A stretch of DNA of 64,000 nucleotides from the NCBI GenBank assembly GCA_028281495.1, contig JANQJU010000029.1, forward strand, positions 434,001 through 498,000, read 5' to 3'. The position numbers and the translations under genes were made by a program. The stretch comes from SAR324 cluster bacterium. GTDB lineage: Bacteria; SAR324; NAC60-12. Within the stretch, counting starts at the first letter, position 1. Each line of letters begins with the position of its first letter. Shown here one piece after another: positions 26,491 to 35,175 of the stretch. The notes under the pieces were generated by a model. The model ran no database searches. It saw only the letters and a list, made by a program, of their open reading frames with translations, and was not told where the DNA came from.

Positions 26491-27402
26491 ATGCTGATGT
26501 GGTCTGACATTTTGAACTACTTTCAAAAACAGGAACGTCTCCTGGCGCTTTCCATGGTGTGCCTGCAAAAAATGAAAGGCAGGAAGTTTGAACCCTATGC
26601 CCAGGATATCTTGAGATTTATCGAATATCGTCACGAACACCCTTTAGACGGTTATATTCAGCGTCAACGCCAAATCGATACTTTACAAACGCTGTTTGAA
26701 AAACAGGGTACCTATCCTGCTTCCTCTTATAGCGAAGTGATTCCCATTGATCGCGAACAGTACAACCTAGCGCTGCTTCTGTCCTCTGTTGTTACATTGC
26801 ATCGGTTTGAAATACTTGAGCACTTGGTTTCATTTCTTCATGAAACTTCGATTCCGCAACTTCGTTTGCTTTCGGTCGGAGTCGGTACTGGGTACGAGCT
26901 CAAACTTGTTTACGACCACCTTCCTCAAGCAGAAGTTTGGGCTTTCGACAACTCTTCTGAAACCATTCAATACGCAAAAGCTCTATTAGATTTTTATCAA
27001 TATTCGACTTTGGGTTTAAAAGAAGAGACTTTTCCCTTAGAAGACGCTGATGGTTTGCCTTCCAAGTACAACGGCTTGTTTGATGGGGTCATCTTGTGCG
27101 AGGTGCTGGAACACTTAGAACAACCGGAACAGGCATTGCTCAACCTTAAAAACGCGTTGCGACCTCAAGGAACCTTGTTTCTAACCATGGCCGTCAACTT
27201 AGCTCAAGAAGATCACATTTATCATTACCAATCAGTAAACCATGCTCGCGAACAGGTGCTCGCTTCGGGCTTATTCATCCAAAAGGAAGCCATTCTTCCG
27301 GCGACCGTATTTCCTTTTGAGGAGGCTCACCGAGAAACCATCTTTCAGCGAGGGAATTATTTGTGCATTGCTTCTTGTTTCCCCGACTCAACCTCTCAAT
27401 GA
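26491..27402 (+). CDS. Class I SAM-dependent methyltransferase
   Basis: This 303-residue protein has an N-terminal helical region to about 110. A SAM-binding domain follows, with motif I LLSVGVGTGYELKLV, strand 2 EVWAFDNSS, and GVILCEVLEHLEQPEQ before the LRPQGTLFLTMA strand. The Glu-His-Leu pattern after strand 4 is typical of O-methyltransferases. Lying between the carrier protein and the AAC(3)-methyltransferase fusion, it may methylate a hydroxyl of the carrier-bound glyceryl group or of the sugar. It ends seven bases before the next ATG. Confidence 0.8.
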   Translation: MLMWSDILNYFQKQERLLALSMVCLQKMKGRKFEPYAQDILRFIEYRHEHPLDGYIQRQRQIDTLQTLFEKQGTYPASSYSEVIPIDREQYNLALLLSSVVTLHRFEILEHLVSFLHETSIPQLRLLSVGVGTGYELKLVYDHLPQAEVWAFDNSSETIQYAKALLDFYQYSTLGLKEETFPLEDADGLPSKYNGLFDGVILCEVLEHLEQPEQALLNLKNALRPQGTLFLTMAVNLAQEDHIYHYQSVNHAREQVLASGLFIQKEAILPATVFPFEEAHRETIFQRGNYLCIASCFPDSTSQ

Positions 27403-27409
27403 TTTCTAA

Positions 27410-29320
27410 ATGAAGACCTATCTGAGAAACACCCAATTGGGCCAGCGCTTGATAAAAGAATGGCGGAAATTCCGTCCGCACCCCATCAAGCCAGCCTTGA
27501 ATTTAGAACAGTTAGAGACAGTACTGACCAGCTTAGGGGTGCAAAAAGACATGATGTTGGTGGTACATTGTTCCCTAAGCGATTTGGGGGCCTCGCTTCC
27601 ACAAGCAAAACTCGTGATTGAGCTGCTTCTGAAAATGGTGGGGAAACAAGGAACCATTTTGGTTCCAACTTTCACCTACATCTCGGCCAATCCTGACCGG
27701 CCTTTTGATATCCGCTACTCTCGATCTGACCTCGGTCTTTTTAGTGAATTTTTCCGGTTGCATCCTCGTGCCGTACGAAGCATGCATCCGACCCATTCCG
27801 TCGCCGCAATTGGAAAGCATGCAGAGTATTTGGTGCGAGACCATGAAAAACTAGACACTCCATTCGGCATTGGTAGCCCTTGGGAAAAGCTGCTTGAATG
27901 GGACACGCAGATTCTTGTGCTAGGCATGAACACCGACATCATGAGCCTGTATCATGCCATCGAAGATTGGGGAAAAGTTCCGTTACGGTATTTGGACAAT
28001 CCCGTTCAATTCGAGGTCATTGACCCGAACGGGGAACACCATCAAGTCACCAGCTATCTTCACGGCCCCAATCCAGGTCGTCCCGATTCCGAGACATTCA
28101 TGACCCAACAGGGATTTCTGAAAAAGGCGTTGTTTCAAGGGACACCGCTTTATCTCGTAGACGCGCGTCGCATGGCAACGGCTTTCCTCAACCAGCTCCA
28201 GTGGAACCCTTACGCCCTGTTCCAAAGTCCGTGGGGGACGCTCCGTACCTTTTGGCGTGCACCTCAATATTATTTTGAAAAATCGGGAGACAAGACCCGC
28301 TTTGCAATCTTGATGACCCTTCAATGGTGGGATCGCCCTTTATTTTTGTTAAAACGTCGACTTTTTAGAAAATCCGAACCCAGAGTGTTGAAACCCCCTT
28401 CTGCGTTAGTTTCTGCACCGAGTCGGACTTTAGATGAAATGGCCGTTCCCGAAGATCTACAACACTTGCCCACGTTCACTTCGGAAGAAAAACGAAACGC
28501 CTGGGAAAATCAACTCATTCAGCTCTTGAGTGGAGACTCCGAATTGTTCACACCGTATCCTGAATATTTTCGATTACGTGGCTTGGAGTTTCGCTTGCTT
28601 CGACAACTGCTTCCCGAATACTTGTCGATATCGAAACAATACTCCTCAGCCCTTGAGATTGGATGCGGGTATGGTTTCAATACCTTGCTGTTGGCACCCA
28701 ATTGCCAAAAATTGCTAGGCATTGATATTCCTGAAGCCTATGAAGGCTATGTCCCACAAGCCCACGCGAGTTCGGTGGAAATGGCTAAGATTTTGGTCAA
28801 TGATAAATTTCTAATTCCAGAAATCGAATTCAGGACGATGTGGCCCACTGATTTAAAGTTGGAATCAGAATCGATTTCTTTAATTTTTTCAGAATACGTA
28901 TTTGAACATATTCCTCAGCTGGACCGGGCAGCGAAAGAAATGTTTCGAGTGTTGGAACCCGGTGGGGTGATGATTCACGTGGTCCCTGGTGTTATGGATG
29001 CCGTGATTCAGTTCCTACGTGCTCAATTGGATCTCAGTATTCTCGATCTTGCGAAATTACTGGTTAAAAAAATAATCCGTCGCCCAGACCCCCGTCAAAT
29101 TAGAATCAATGGAACCATCATCCCTGCCTGCCATTCGGAATTCATTGATGACTATGGCAAACAGATTGATGTGTACTCCTTAGAAAACTACTTGTTTCCG
29201 TTGTTGGAAGCCGGATTTAGGATAGAGAAAGTGCTGTCGACCCGGCATCACAACCATGTGATTGTTGCCAGGAAACCAGGTTCCGGAACTTCCTTTGAAA
29301 ACCCAGGCGTTGAGCCGTAA
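27410..29320 (+). CDS. AAC(3)-family acyltransferase fused to a SAM methyltransferase
   Basis: This 636-residue two-domain protein has residues about 30-275 in the aminoglycoside 3-N-acetyltransferase (AAC(3)) family. LLVPTFTY-like and HPTHSVAAIG (126-135) segments are visible, the latter being the catalytic His motif. Residues about 360-630 form a class I methyltransferase with EIGCGYGFN at 416-424 and EYVFEHIPQLDRAAKEMFRVLEPGG. Members of this acyltransferase family in glycan loci acylate amino sugars; resistance is unlikely here. I infer N-acylation and O-methylation of the same product. The start lacks a clear Shine-Dalgarno and lies seven bases after the previous stop. Confidence 0.82.
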   Translation: MKTYLRNTQLGQRLIKEWRKFRPHPIKPALNLEQLETVLTSLGVQKDMMLVVHCSLSDLGASLPQAKLVIELLLKMVGKQGTILVPTFTYISANPDRPFDIRYSRSDLGLFSEFFRLHPRAVRSMHPTHSVAAIGKHAEYLVRDHEKLDTPFGIGSPWEKLLEWDTQILVLGMNTDIMSLYHAIEDWGKVPLRYLDNPVQFEVIDPNGEHHQVTSYLHGPNPGRPDSETFMTQQGFLKKALFQGTPLYLVDARRMATAFLNQLQWNPYALFQSPWGTLRTFWRAPQYYFEKSGDKTRFAILMTLQWWDRPLFLLKRRLFRKSEPRVLKPPSALVSAPSRTLDEMAVPEDLQHLPTFTSEEKRNAWENQLIQLLSGDSELFTPYPEYFRLRGLEFRLLRQLLPEYLSISKQYSSALEIGCGYGFNTLLLAPNCQKLLGIDIPEAYEGYVPQAHASSVEMAKILVNDKFLIPEIEFRTMWPTDLKLESESISLIFSEYVFEHIPQLDRAAKEMFRVLEPGGVMIHVVPGVMDAVIQFLRAQLDLSILDLAKLLVKKIIRRPDPRQIRINGTIIPACHSEFIDDYGKQIDVYSLENYLFPLLEAGFRIEKVLSTRHHNHVIVARKPGSGTSFENPGVEP

Positions 29321-29335
29321 TTTTTCAAAAAAAAT

Positions 29336-30487
29336 ATGCAAAAACGAAAAGTATGTGTCGTGGTCGCCAGTCGGGCTAATTACGGTAGGATCAAATCGGT
29401 CATGTATCACGTGAAACAGCACCCCGATTTGGAACTACAACTGGTGGTGAGCGCCAGTGCCTTGTTGTACCGATTCGGTAATGTTATCGAGATCATTCGC
29501 CGAGATGGTTTCGAACCCAATGCGACCGTTTATCTTGTTGTGGAAGGAGAAAACCCCACCACAATGGCTAAATCAACAGGCTTGGCCATTGTGGAACTCG
29601 CTACCATTTTTGGAAATCTCCAGCCCGACCTTGTGTTAACTGTGGCAGATCGCTACGAGACAATCGCCACAGCCATTGCCGCCAGCTATATGAACATCCC
29701 GGTTGCCCATACGCAAGGAGGCGAAGTGACGGGTTCGATTGATGAAAGCGTGCGCCACGCGGTGACCAAGCTCTCTCATCTCCACTTCCCTGCCACACGA
29801 CAGTCTGCACAAAACTTGATCCGAATGGGAGAGGATCCCGACACTGTGTTTTTTACTGGATGCCCCTCTTTAGATATCGTCGCAGCGCTGGACCTCACCC
29901 TCTCTGAAGATGTTCTGCAACGGTATGGAGGAACCGGAAACCGTTTGGATATTTCAAAACCGTATTTAGTGGTCTTACAACACCCGGTCACCACCGAATA
30001 CGGTCAAGGCTTCCACCAAGTCAATGAAACCTTGAAAGCCATCATGTCGGTAGGCATGCAAGCCATTTGGCTATGGCCTAATGTTGATGCAGGATCTGAT
30101 GACGTCTCCAAAGGTCTGAGAATGTTTCGAGAACGACACCAACCGAACAACCTCATGTTTTATCGGAATTTTGCTGTGGAAGATTATGCTCGTCTGATCA
30201 ATAGCGCTGCTTGTATTGTAGGCAATTCGAGTTCTGCCATTCGAGAAGGGGCTTTTTTAGGAGTTCCTGCCGTTAACATTGGTTCCCGCCAACAAGGCCG
30301 AGAGCATGGTCCTAATGTGCTGCATGCCGATTACGAGGCAAGCTCTATTCAAACCGCCATCCACAAACAAGTGGTTCACGGAAAATACCAACCCTCCGCT
30401 TTGTTCGGCGACGGAACGGCAGGAAAACAAATCACGGAGATTCTGGCCTCCGCTGATATTCAAATTCAAAAGCGACTCGCTTATTAA
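29336..30487 (+). CDS. neuC: UDP-GlcNAc 2-epimerase, hydrolysing (NeuC-like)
   Basis: This 383-residue GT-B-fold epimerase of the NeuC/WecB group has VVVASRANYGRIKSVM at the start, then VLTVADRYETIATAIAASYMNIPVAHTQGGEVTGSIDESVRHAVTKLSHLHFPAT (read here in pieces), and GNSSSAIREGAFLGVPAVNIGSRQ. The hydrolysing branch releases ManNAc or a 6-deoxy analogue from its UDP-sugar for nonulosonic acid synthesis. It is followed by NeuA-like cytidylyltransferase, supporting this reading. The intervening enzyme NeuB, which condenses the hexose with PEP, is not in the window. Substrate could be UDP-GlcNAc or a diacetamido sugar as in legionaminic acid synthesis. Confidence 0.87.
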   Translation: MQKRKVCVVVASRANYGRIKSVMYHVKQHPDLELQLVVSASALLYRFGNVIEIIRRDGFEPNATVYLVVEGENPTTMAKSTGLAIVELATIFGNLQPDLVLTVADRYETIATAIAASYMNIPVAHTQGGEVTGSIDESVRHAVTKLSHLHFPATRQSAQNLIRMGEDPDTVFFTGCPSLDIVAALDLTLSEDVLQRYGGTGNRLDISKPYLVVLQHPVTTEYGQGFHQVNETLKAIMSVGMQAIWLWPNVDAGSDDVSKGLRMFRERHQPNNLMFYRNFAVEDYARLINSAACIVGNSSSAIREGAFLGVPAVNIGSRQQGREHGPNVLHADYEASSIQTAIHKQVVHGKYQPSALFGDGTAGKQITEILASADIQIQKRLAY

Positions 30488-30498
30488 GGAGAATTCAC

Positions 30499-31197
30499 AT
30501 GACATGTCTTGCGGTAATTCCAGCACGGGGCGGCTCAAAAGGGATCAAAGGGAAAAATCTCCTGCCGATTAATGGCAAGCCATTGATCGGCTTCACCCTA
30601 GAAGTGGCTTTGCAACTGAAGCAAGATGGACATTTGACGGAGGTCGTGGTTTCCACTGATAGTGTTGAAATTGCAAACGTCGCTCAGGAATTCGGAGCAC
30701 CGGTTCCCTTCATGCGCCCCCACGAATTGGCAATCGACCGATCCAAAACCGTAGATACGATCCTGCACGCTTTGCATTTTTTTGAAAGCCAGCATAAAAC
30801 TTTTCAATCCATATTGACTTTACAACCCACTTCTCCACAACGGACTTACGATGATGTCCGACTCGCCTTAGAAGCTTTTGCATCGCAGAAATCAGATTCT
30901 TTGATTTCCTGCTTTCAAGATGAAGGTATAAACCAATTGAATATATACCACCTGAATTCTGGCTTTGCTTCTCCATGTCATCCTGATCACAACTTGGGCC
31001 TACCACGTCAAAACATTGAACCGCTCTATATCCGCAACGGAGCGATCTATTTGACTTCTGTCGAATACGTGAGAACTCATCATCGTTTGATTTCAGAACA
31101 CCCATTGATGCATGTCATGCCGAAAAATCGCTCAGTGAACCTCGATTCTCTTGAAGATCTCCATTTGTTGCAATCGCTCATGTCTGAAACCCAATAA
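30499..31197 (+). CDS. neuA: CMP-nonulosonate cytidylyltransferase (NeuA-like)
   Basis: This 232-residue nucleotidyltransferase begins with the P-loop-like AVIPARGGSKGIKGKNLLPI. It contains VVSTDSVEIANVAQEFGA and TLQPTSPQRTYDDV, the standard signatures of CMP-sialic, legionaminic and pseudaminic acid synthetases. It activates the free nine-carbon acid with CTP for transfer to glycan or flagellin. AAGGAG precedes the ATG. It lies 11 bases after neuC and immediately before asnB. Which nonulosonic acid it uses cannot be decided from the sequence. Confidence 0.9.
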   Translation: MTCLAVIPARGGSKGIKGKNLLPINGKPLIGFTLEVALQLKQDGHLTEVVVSTDSVEIANVAQEFGAPVPFMRPHELAIDRSKTVDTILHALHFFESQHKTFQSILTLQPTSPQRTYDDVRLALEAFASQKSDSLISCFQDEGINQLNIYHLNSGFASPCHPDHNLGLPRQNIEPLYIRNGAIYLTSVEYVRTHHRLISEHPLMHVMPKNRSVNLDSLEDLHLLQSLMSETQ

Positions 31198-31204
31198 GGA
31201 AAAT

Positions 31205-33067
31205 ATGTGTGGTTTTTTAGGTATTGCGGGTCCTGTAATTCCTCCCATCCAACAAACGCAGGAACAATTGAAAACGATTTTGCACCATCGAGGTCCTGAC
31301 TATTCGGCAGTAGTCCGTGGTGCAAATTATCTACTGGTACATAACCGACTCTCGATTATCGATTTGAGCGACGCTGCCAATCAGCCCTTTGTGTCTCCAC
31401 GAACGGGGAATCTGTTGGTTTATAATGGCGAAATCTATAATTTTCGTGAACTGAAGCAAAAATATGCGCACCTTCCATGGACTACCCAATCCGACACCGA
31501 AGTGATTTTGCAACTTTACGAAGCCTTGGGTCCCGATTTTGTGCAGGAATTGAACGGCATCTTCGCGTTTGCCATTCTGGATAAACAGAATCAGCATTTG
31601 CTTCTGTATCGCGACCGGGTCGGCGTGAAACCTTTGTATTTTTCGATTGCGGAAGAGCAAGTATTTTTCTCATCGGAAATAAAGGGCATCTTGCCGTTGC
31701 TCCCTCGTTGCTCCCTCAATTGTAGAACTATTTACGACTATCTCGAACACGGCTTGCTCTGCCACAATGAGGACACATTTATCCAAGGGGTGTATCGACT
31801 CATGCCTGGGCATTACCGCATGCTTAATCTCGGCAGCCTTCAATCCAAAACAGTTCGATATTGGGACGTTGATTTGAATCGCCAACACGAGCTTTCCGAA
31901 AACGAAATTTATGAAGAGGCCTTATATCTCCTAAAAGATGCCATGAGACTGAATTTGGTCAGCGATGTGGAAGTGGGCATTTGCCTGAGCAGCGGCTTGG
32001 ATTCCACACTGCTCTATCATTTGATGGATGAACAGGAAGGCTCCTCTTTGAAGGCGTTTTCTTATGGATTTCGGGAACCAGATTATGACGAAGTGGTGCG
32101 TATCCAACAAAACCAATATCTTCCGTTGAAACATCATGAGACTACCTATGTTGCCCCGGAAGCAATGCTCGATTTGTTTCAAGAAGCGATAGGAATATTT
32201 GAAGGACCGTTAGGGGGGTTGGGTGTGTTGACCTTCTACCACATGATGAAAACCGTGAGAGAACGGGGTATCAAAGTCGTACTTTCAGGCGAAGGATCGG
32301 ATGAAATTTTTGGTGGCTATAAATACTACTATCCGGCTTTCTTTAAAGACATCGAAGCCTACCCAGATCTGTTGCAGTCCGAGATGAAATTCTACAACAA
32401 AGCGCATGGTGAACAATTAGAACCTCACACCCAGGAGTACCAAGCATTTCTCAAACCTGTATTTAGCAAAGGCGTGATTTCCAATGACAACATGAGCCTC
32501 CAGCATTCCTATAGTTCACCAGAGCTGCATCAATGGATTTCAGACCATCCGAACGCTCCCCATACTTTTCCTACCCCGCAGTCGGCTTTGCAAGGAGCGA
32601 TGTATCGCGACCTCAAACAAAAGCGGGTGCCCAAGGCTCTATTTTTTGCAGACTGTATCTCCATGTCTAGCAGCGTGGAATCGCGAGTACCGTTTCTGGA
32701 TCACCGGTTGATCGAATGGATGTACGCGGCACCGTCTTCTCTTAAAATAAGAAGAGGACGAACCAAATATATTGCCCGAAAAGTACTCGCCTCTTATTTT
32801 GATGCCTCGTTGTATTCCGATGTGAAGCATTATGTTTCCTCACCACAACGCGAATGGCTGAAATCCATTTTATACAACTCTGTCTTGGATCGCTTGCGCG
32901 GAGGCATGTTGTCTCAATCGGGACTAGTGGATTTTGAAAAGTTCACAACCGATTATTCATGCTACCACCGAGACTCCGCATTAGGAAATTCGTTTTTCGT
33001 CTGGAAAATGCTCAATTTGGAATTCTTGCTCCAACATTTCTCCAAGTTTGGAAGTAGGCTAACTTAA
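31205..33067 (+). CDS. asnB: Asparagine synthase-type amidotransferase
   Basis: This 620-residue protein has a class II glutamine amidotransferase domain starting with the catalytic Cys2 (MCGFLGIAG), and an ATP-pyrophosphatase synthetase domain with the P-loop LSSGLDSTLL. Here the usual SGGLDS is SSGLDS. The longer frame from 31151 overlaps neuA; the ATG at 31205, after AAGGA and with Cys at position 2, is the true start. AsnB homologues in glycan loci often amidate a sugar carboxylate or make an amidino group. The position after neuA suggests that role rather than asparagine supply, as a second AsnB is at 50139. Confidence 0.88.
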   Translation: MCGFLGIAGPVIPPIQQTQEQLKTILHHRGPDYSAVVRGANYLLVHNRLSIIDLSDAANQPFVSPRTGNLLVYNGEIYNFRELKQKYAHLPWTTQSDTEVILQLYEALGPDFVQELNGIFAFAILDKQNQHLLLYRDRVGVKPLYFSIAEEQVFFSSEIKGILPLLPRCSLNCRTIYDYLEHGLLCHNEDTFIQGVYRLMPGHYRMLNLGSLQSKTVRYWDVDLNRQHELSENEIYEEALYLLKDAMRLNLVSDVEVGICLSSGLDSTLLYHLMDEQEGSSLKAFSYGFREPDYDEVVRIQQNQYLPLKHHETTYVAPEAMLDLFQEAIGIFEGPLGGLGVLTFYHMMKTVRERGIKVVLSGEGSDEIFGGYKYYYPAFFKDIEAYPDLLQSEMKFYNKAHGEQLEPHTQEYQAFLKPVFSKGVISNDNMSLQHSYSSPELHQWISDHPNAPHTFPTPQSALQGAMYRDLKQKRVPKALFFADCISMSSSVESRVPFLDHRLIEWMYAAPSSLKIRRGRTKYIARKVLASYFDASLYSDVKHYVSSPQREWLKSILYNSVLDRLRGGMLSQSGLVDFEKFTTDYSCYHRDSALGNSFFVWKMLNLEFLLQHFSKFGSRLT

Positions 33068-33144
33068 TTTAGCGAATTCTTTTTTATAACTTCCAAGGTC
33101 TTGTCGATGAATCCTATGATACTTAAACCTCGGTAAAACGTATT

Positions 33145-35157
33145 ATGGCGGCTTTTGGATTTCTGGTGCAATTGGTCGGTTTCGTTGTGACGGTTATATT
33201 GGTTTCGACGTGGTGCAATCGGTTGATCCAAAAGTGGTTCCGTATTGAGTCAAACACCCTTCCTGTCTTCTCGTGGGGGATCTTCCTATTTTTTATCGTG
33301 TATTTACTCGGTAATCTTTCAAGGGTTCCCGTTGATTTCGTACGCGGTTTATACAATGCCTTCCTGATCATCGTCCCTCTCACTTTTTTGGGATGGCGAT
33401 GGTGGACCTCAACAAAATCCCTTTTTCCTTTTTCAAAAAACTTTCCCCTCTCACGGTCTTCAGAACAATATTGGAAAGCCGGGTTGACCGCTATCTTTGT
33501 GGCAGTTTCGGCTTATGTAGGGGTGTATCTAGAATTCCCGTCCGATCCTATTTACCACCTTTCGTTTATCCAGAATTGGGAAGCAATCGTGACCTTTCAG
33601 GATGCGCCACTCATGCAACGAGAAGGTCGTTTTTCCTATTTTCTCAATCATTGGCTCTTGTCTCGATCCGAGTCCGACCAATTATCACGGTGGGAAATGG
33701 ACATGCTCGCTGCGACACTCGGAGGGATGTTGTTTTGGAGCTATTTGCATTGGGCCACACATTTTCGTCTTTCCAAACTAACTCTTGTCGTTGTGGGGTT
33801 GTTTTCAATCTTCGCGTTTGGCAATAGCGTTTTCAGCTTTTATCGATATTACCCACTCGGATCGAACTTACTGACCTTCGTGGTTTTTGTCGAAATGATG
33901 ATCTTCACAATGTTTGAGGTGTTCTACCGACGCCGTATACACTTCCTGGTGCTATCGATCCCCCTTCTATTAATCTGTGTGTTCAATCACCGACAGGAAG
34001 CCCTATTGTATATCAATACTATCTTTGGTGTAGCGGCATTGAGCCTCGTTTTCATGTACAAATCGCTCGAACCTTCAATAAAGCGAATTTGCCTGATCCT
34101 AACAATATCAGCGATTTTGGGGGGAATCGGTGTAGTACTGGCCCGCCCCATAATTTCACAGACTTCGTTTGTACTTTTACCGATTTTTGAATTGGGGGAT
34201 CACCCCTATTATATCCATGGGATTCCGCGGACAAATGAATTTTTAGGGGTGATGGGCTGGGTTTCTATCGGAATCGCAGGTTTATTGCTTTTGTATCGCA
34301 AAACTCCGAGGCTGCTTCGCTTGTTTTCGATGATTGTGCTTTGGCCAGTGATCATCATTTTCAACCCCGCGACTGTGGACATTTTGATTCGTGTTGTTTC
34401 TCCGGACACGCTGTATCGTTTGATGTTCGGTAGTCATCACTGGTTTTTTCTCGCAATTGTTGGGGGAGTCTTTCTAAAGAGGAAATCCTTGACACGAGCC
34501 AATTGGTTGCGATGGGTTGTGTTTGTTATTTTTGGATTTGGCCTGACCTTTCAATCCAATGATCCATATTATGGCCGCTGGAAACATTTCTTGTATCGCC
34601 CACCCCCACAACTCGATGGATCCGAATTACAACCACTTGTTGAGTATTTACGCTCTCAGCCCATCGAGACTTGCCCTGACCCGATTGCTTCCCAAAATTC
34701 ACATCTGCGAATTCGTTCTTATGTGCTCGCCAATACTTACGTAAATTCTTATCTGGCCACATCAGGTTATTTTTATACTGTCTCCACCCGACGAGGTCTT
34801 TTTCCGGGTCTCCATTCACCGGATCCCAAATTTCGTCTGCCTTACGACAGAAGGTTTGTGCTGAGTGTTTCTGAATCCGACACGAGGTCGACCCCGACCA
34901 TGTCCGATTTGACCTTAGAACAATTTCAACAGCGGCTTCTTGAAACACAATTTTGCTACATCGTGCTCTATCCTCGTGTCTTAGTTCCATTTAGTTGGAC
35001 TGGCTTCCAAAGCCAACATTGGCATCCGTATACCGCGCAAACCTCACATAACTATTCCACGAAATACTTAGACTGGATAAGAAATCAGCCGAAACTCTTT
35101 GAAAAAATTTGGCAACAGGAAGGGATCGAATTGTACCGGTTTCTTGGGAATCGCTAG
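33145..35157 (+). CDS. Polytopic membrane protein, GT-C-like
   Basis: This 670-residue protein has about ten to twelve transmembrane segments in its first 470 residues, and a soluble C-terminal domain of about 200. The first outside loop contains EFPSDPIYHLSFIQNWEAI, resembling the acidic acceptor loop of GT-C-type glycosyltransferases and of LIC_10190-type proteins. The tail has repeated aromatic and polar strands. It follows asnB by 77 bases and is convergent with the KpsS-like gene at 35176. A transferase using a polyprenyl-linked sugar is plausible; no definite catalytic residues are identified. Confidence 0.6.
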   Translation: MAAFGFLVQLVGFVVTVILVSTWCNRLIQKWFRIESNTLPVFSWGIFLFFIVYLLGNLSRVPVDFVRGLYNAFLIIVPLTFLGWRWWTSTKSLFPFSKNFPLSRSSEQYWKAGLTAIFVAVSAYVGVYLEFPSDPIYHLSFIQNWEAIVTFQDAPLMQREGRFSYFLNHWLLSRSESDQLSRWEMDMLAATLGGMLFWSYLHWATHFRLSKLTLVVVGLFSIFAFGNSVFSFYRYYPLGSNLLTFVVFVEMMIFTMFEVFYRRRIHFLVLSIPLLLICVFNHRQEALLYINTIFGVAALSLVFMYKSLEPSIKRICLILTISAILGGIGVVLARPIISQTSFVLLPIFELGDHPYYIHGIPRTNEFLGVMGWVSIGIAGLLLLYRKTPRLLRLFSMIVLWPVIIIFNPATVDILIRVVSPDTLYRLMFGSHHWFFLAIVGGVFLKRKSLTRANWLRWVVFVIFGFGLTFQSNDPYYGRWKHFLYRPPPQLDGSELQPLVEYLRSQPIETCPDPIASQNSHLRIRSYVLANTYVNSYLATSGYFYTVSTRRGLFPGLHSPDPKFRLPYDRRFVLSVSESDTRSTPTMSDLTLEQFQQRLLETQFCYIVLYPRVLVPFSWTGFQSQHWHPYTAQTSHNYSTKYLDWIRNQPKLFEKIWQQEGIELYRFLGNR

Positions 35158-35175
35158 ATTGAATGGCTTGCCTCT

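Noticed and set aside
27410..28300. AAC(3)-like domain as an aminoglycoside-resistance determinant
   Set aside because: It is fused to a methyltransferase and lies in a glycan cassette with FkbH, ACP, NeuC and NeuA, so sugar acylation is far more likely.
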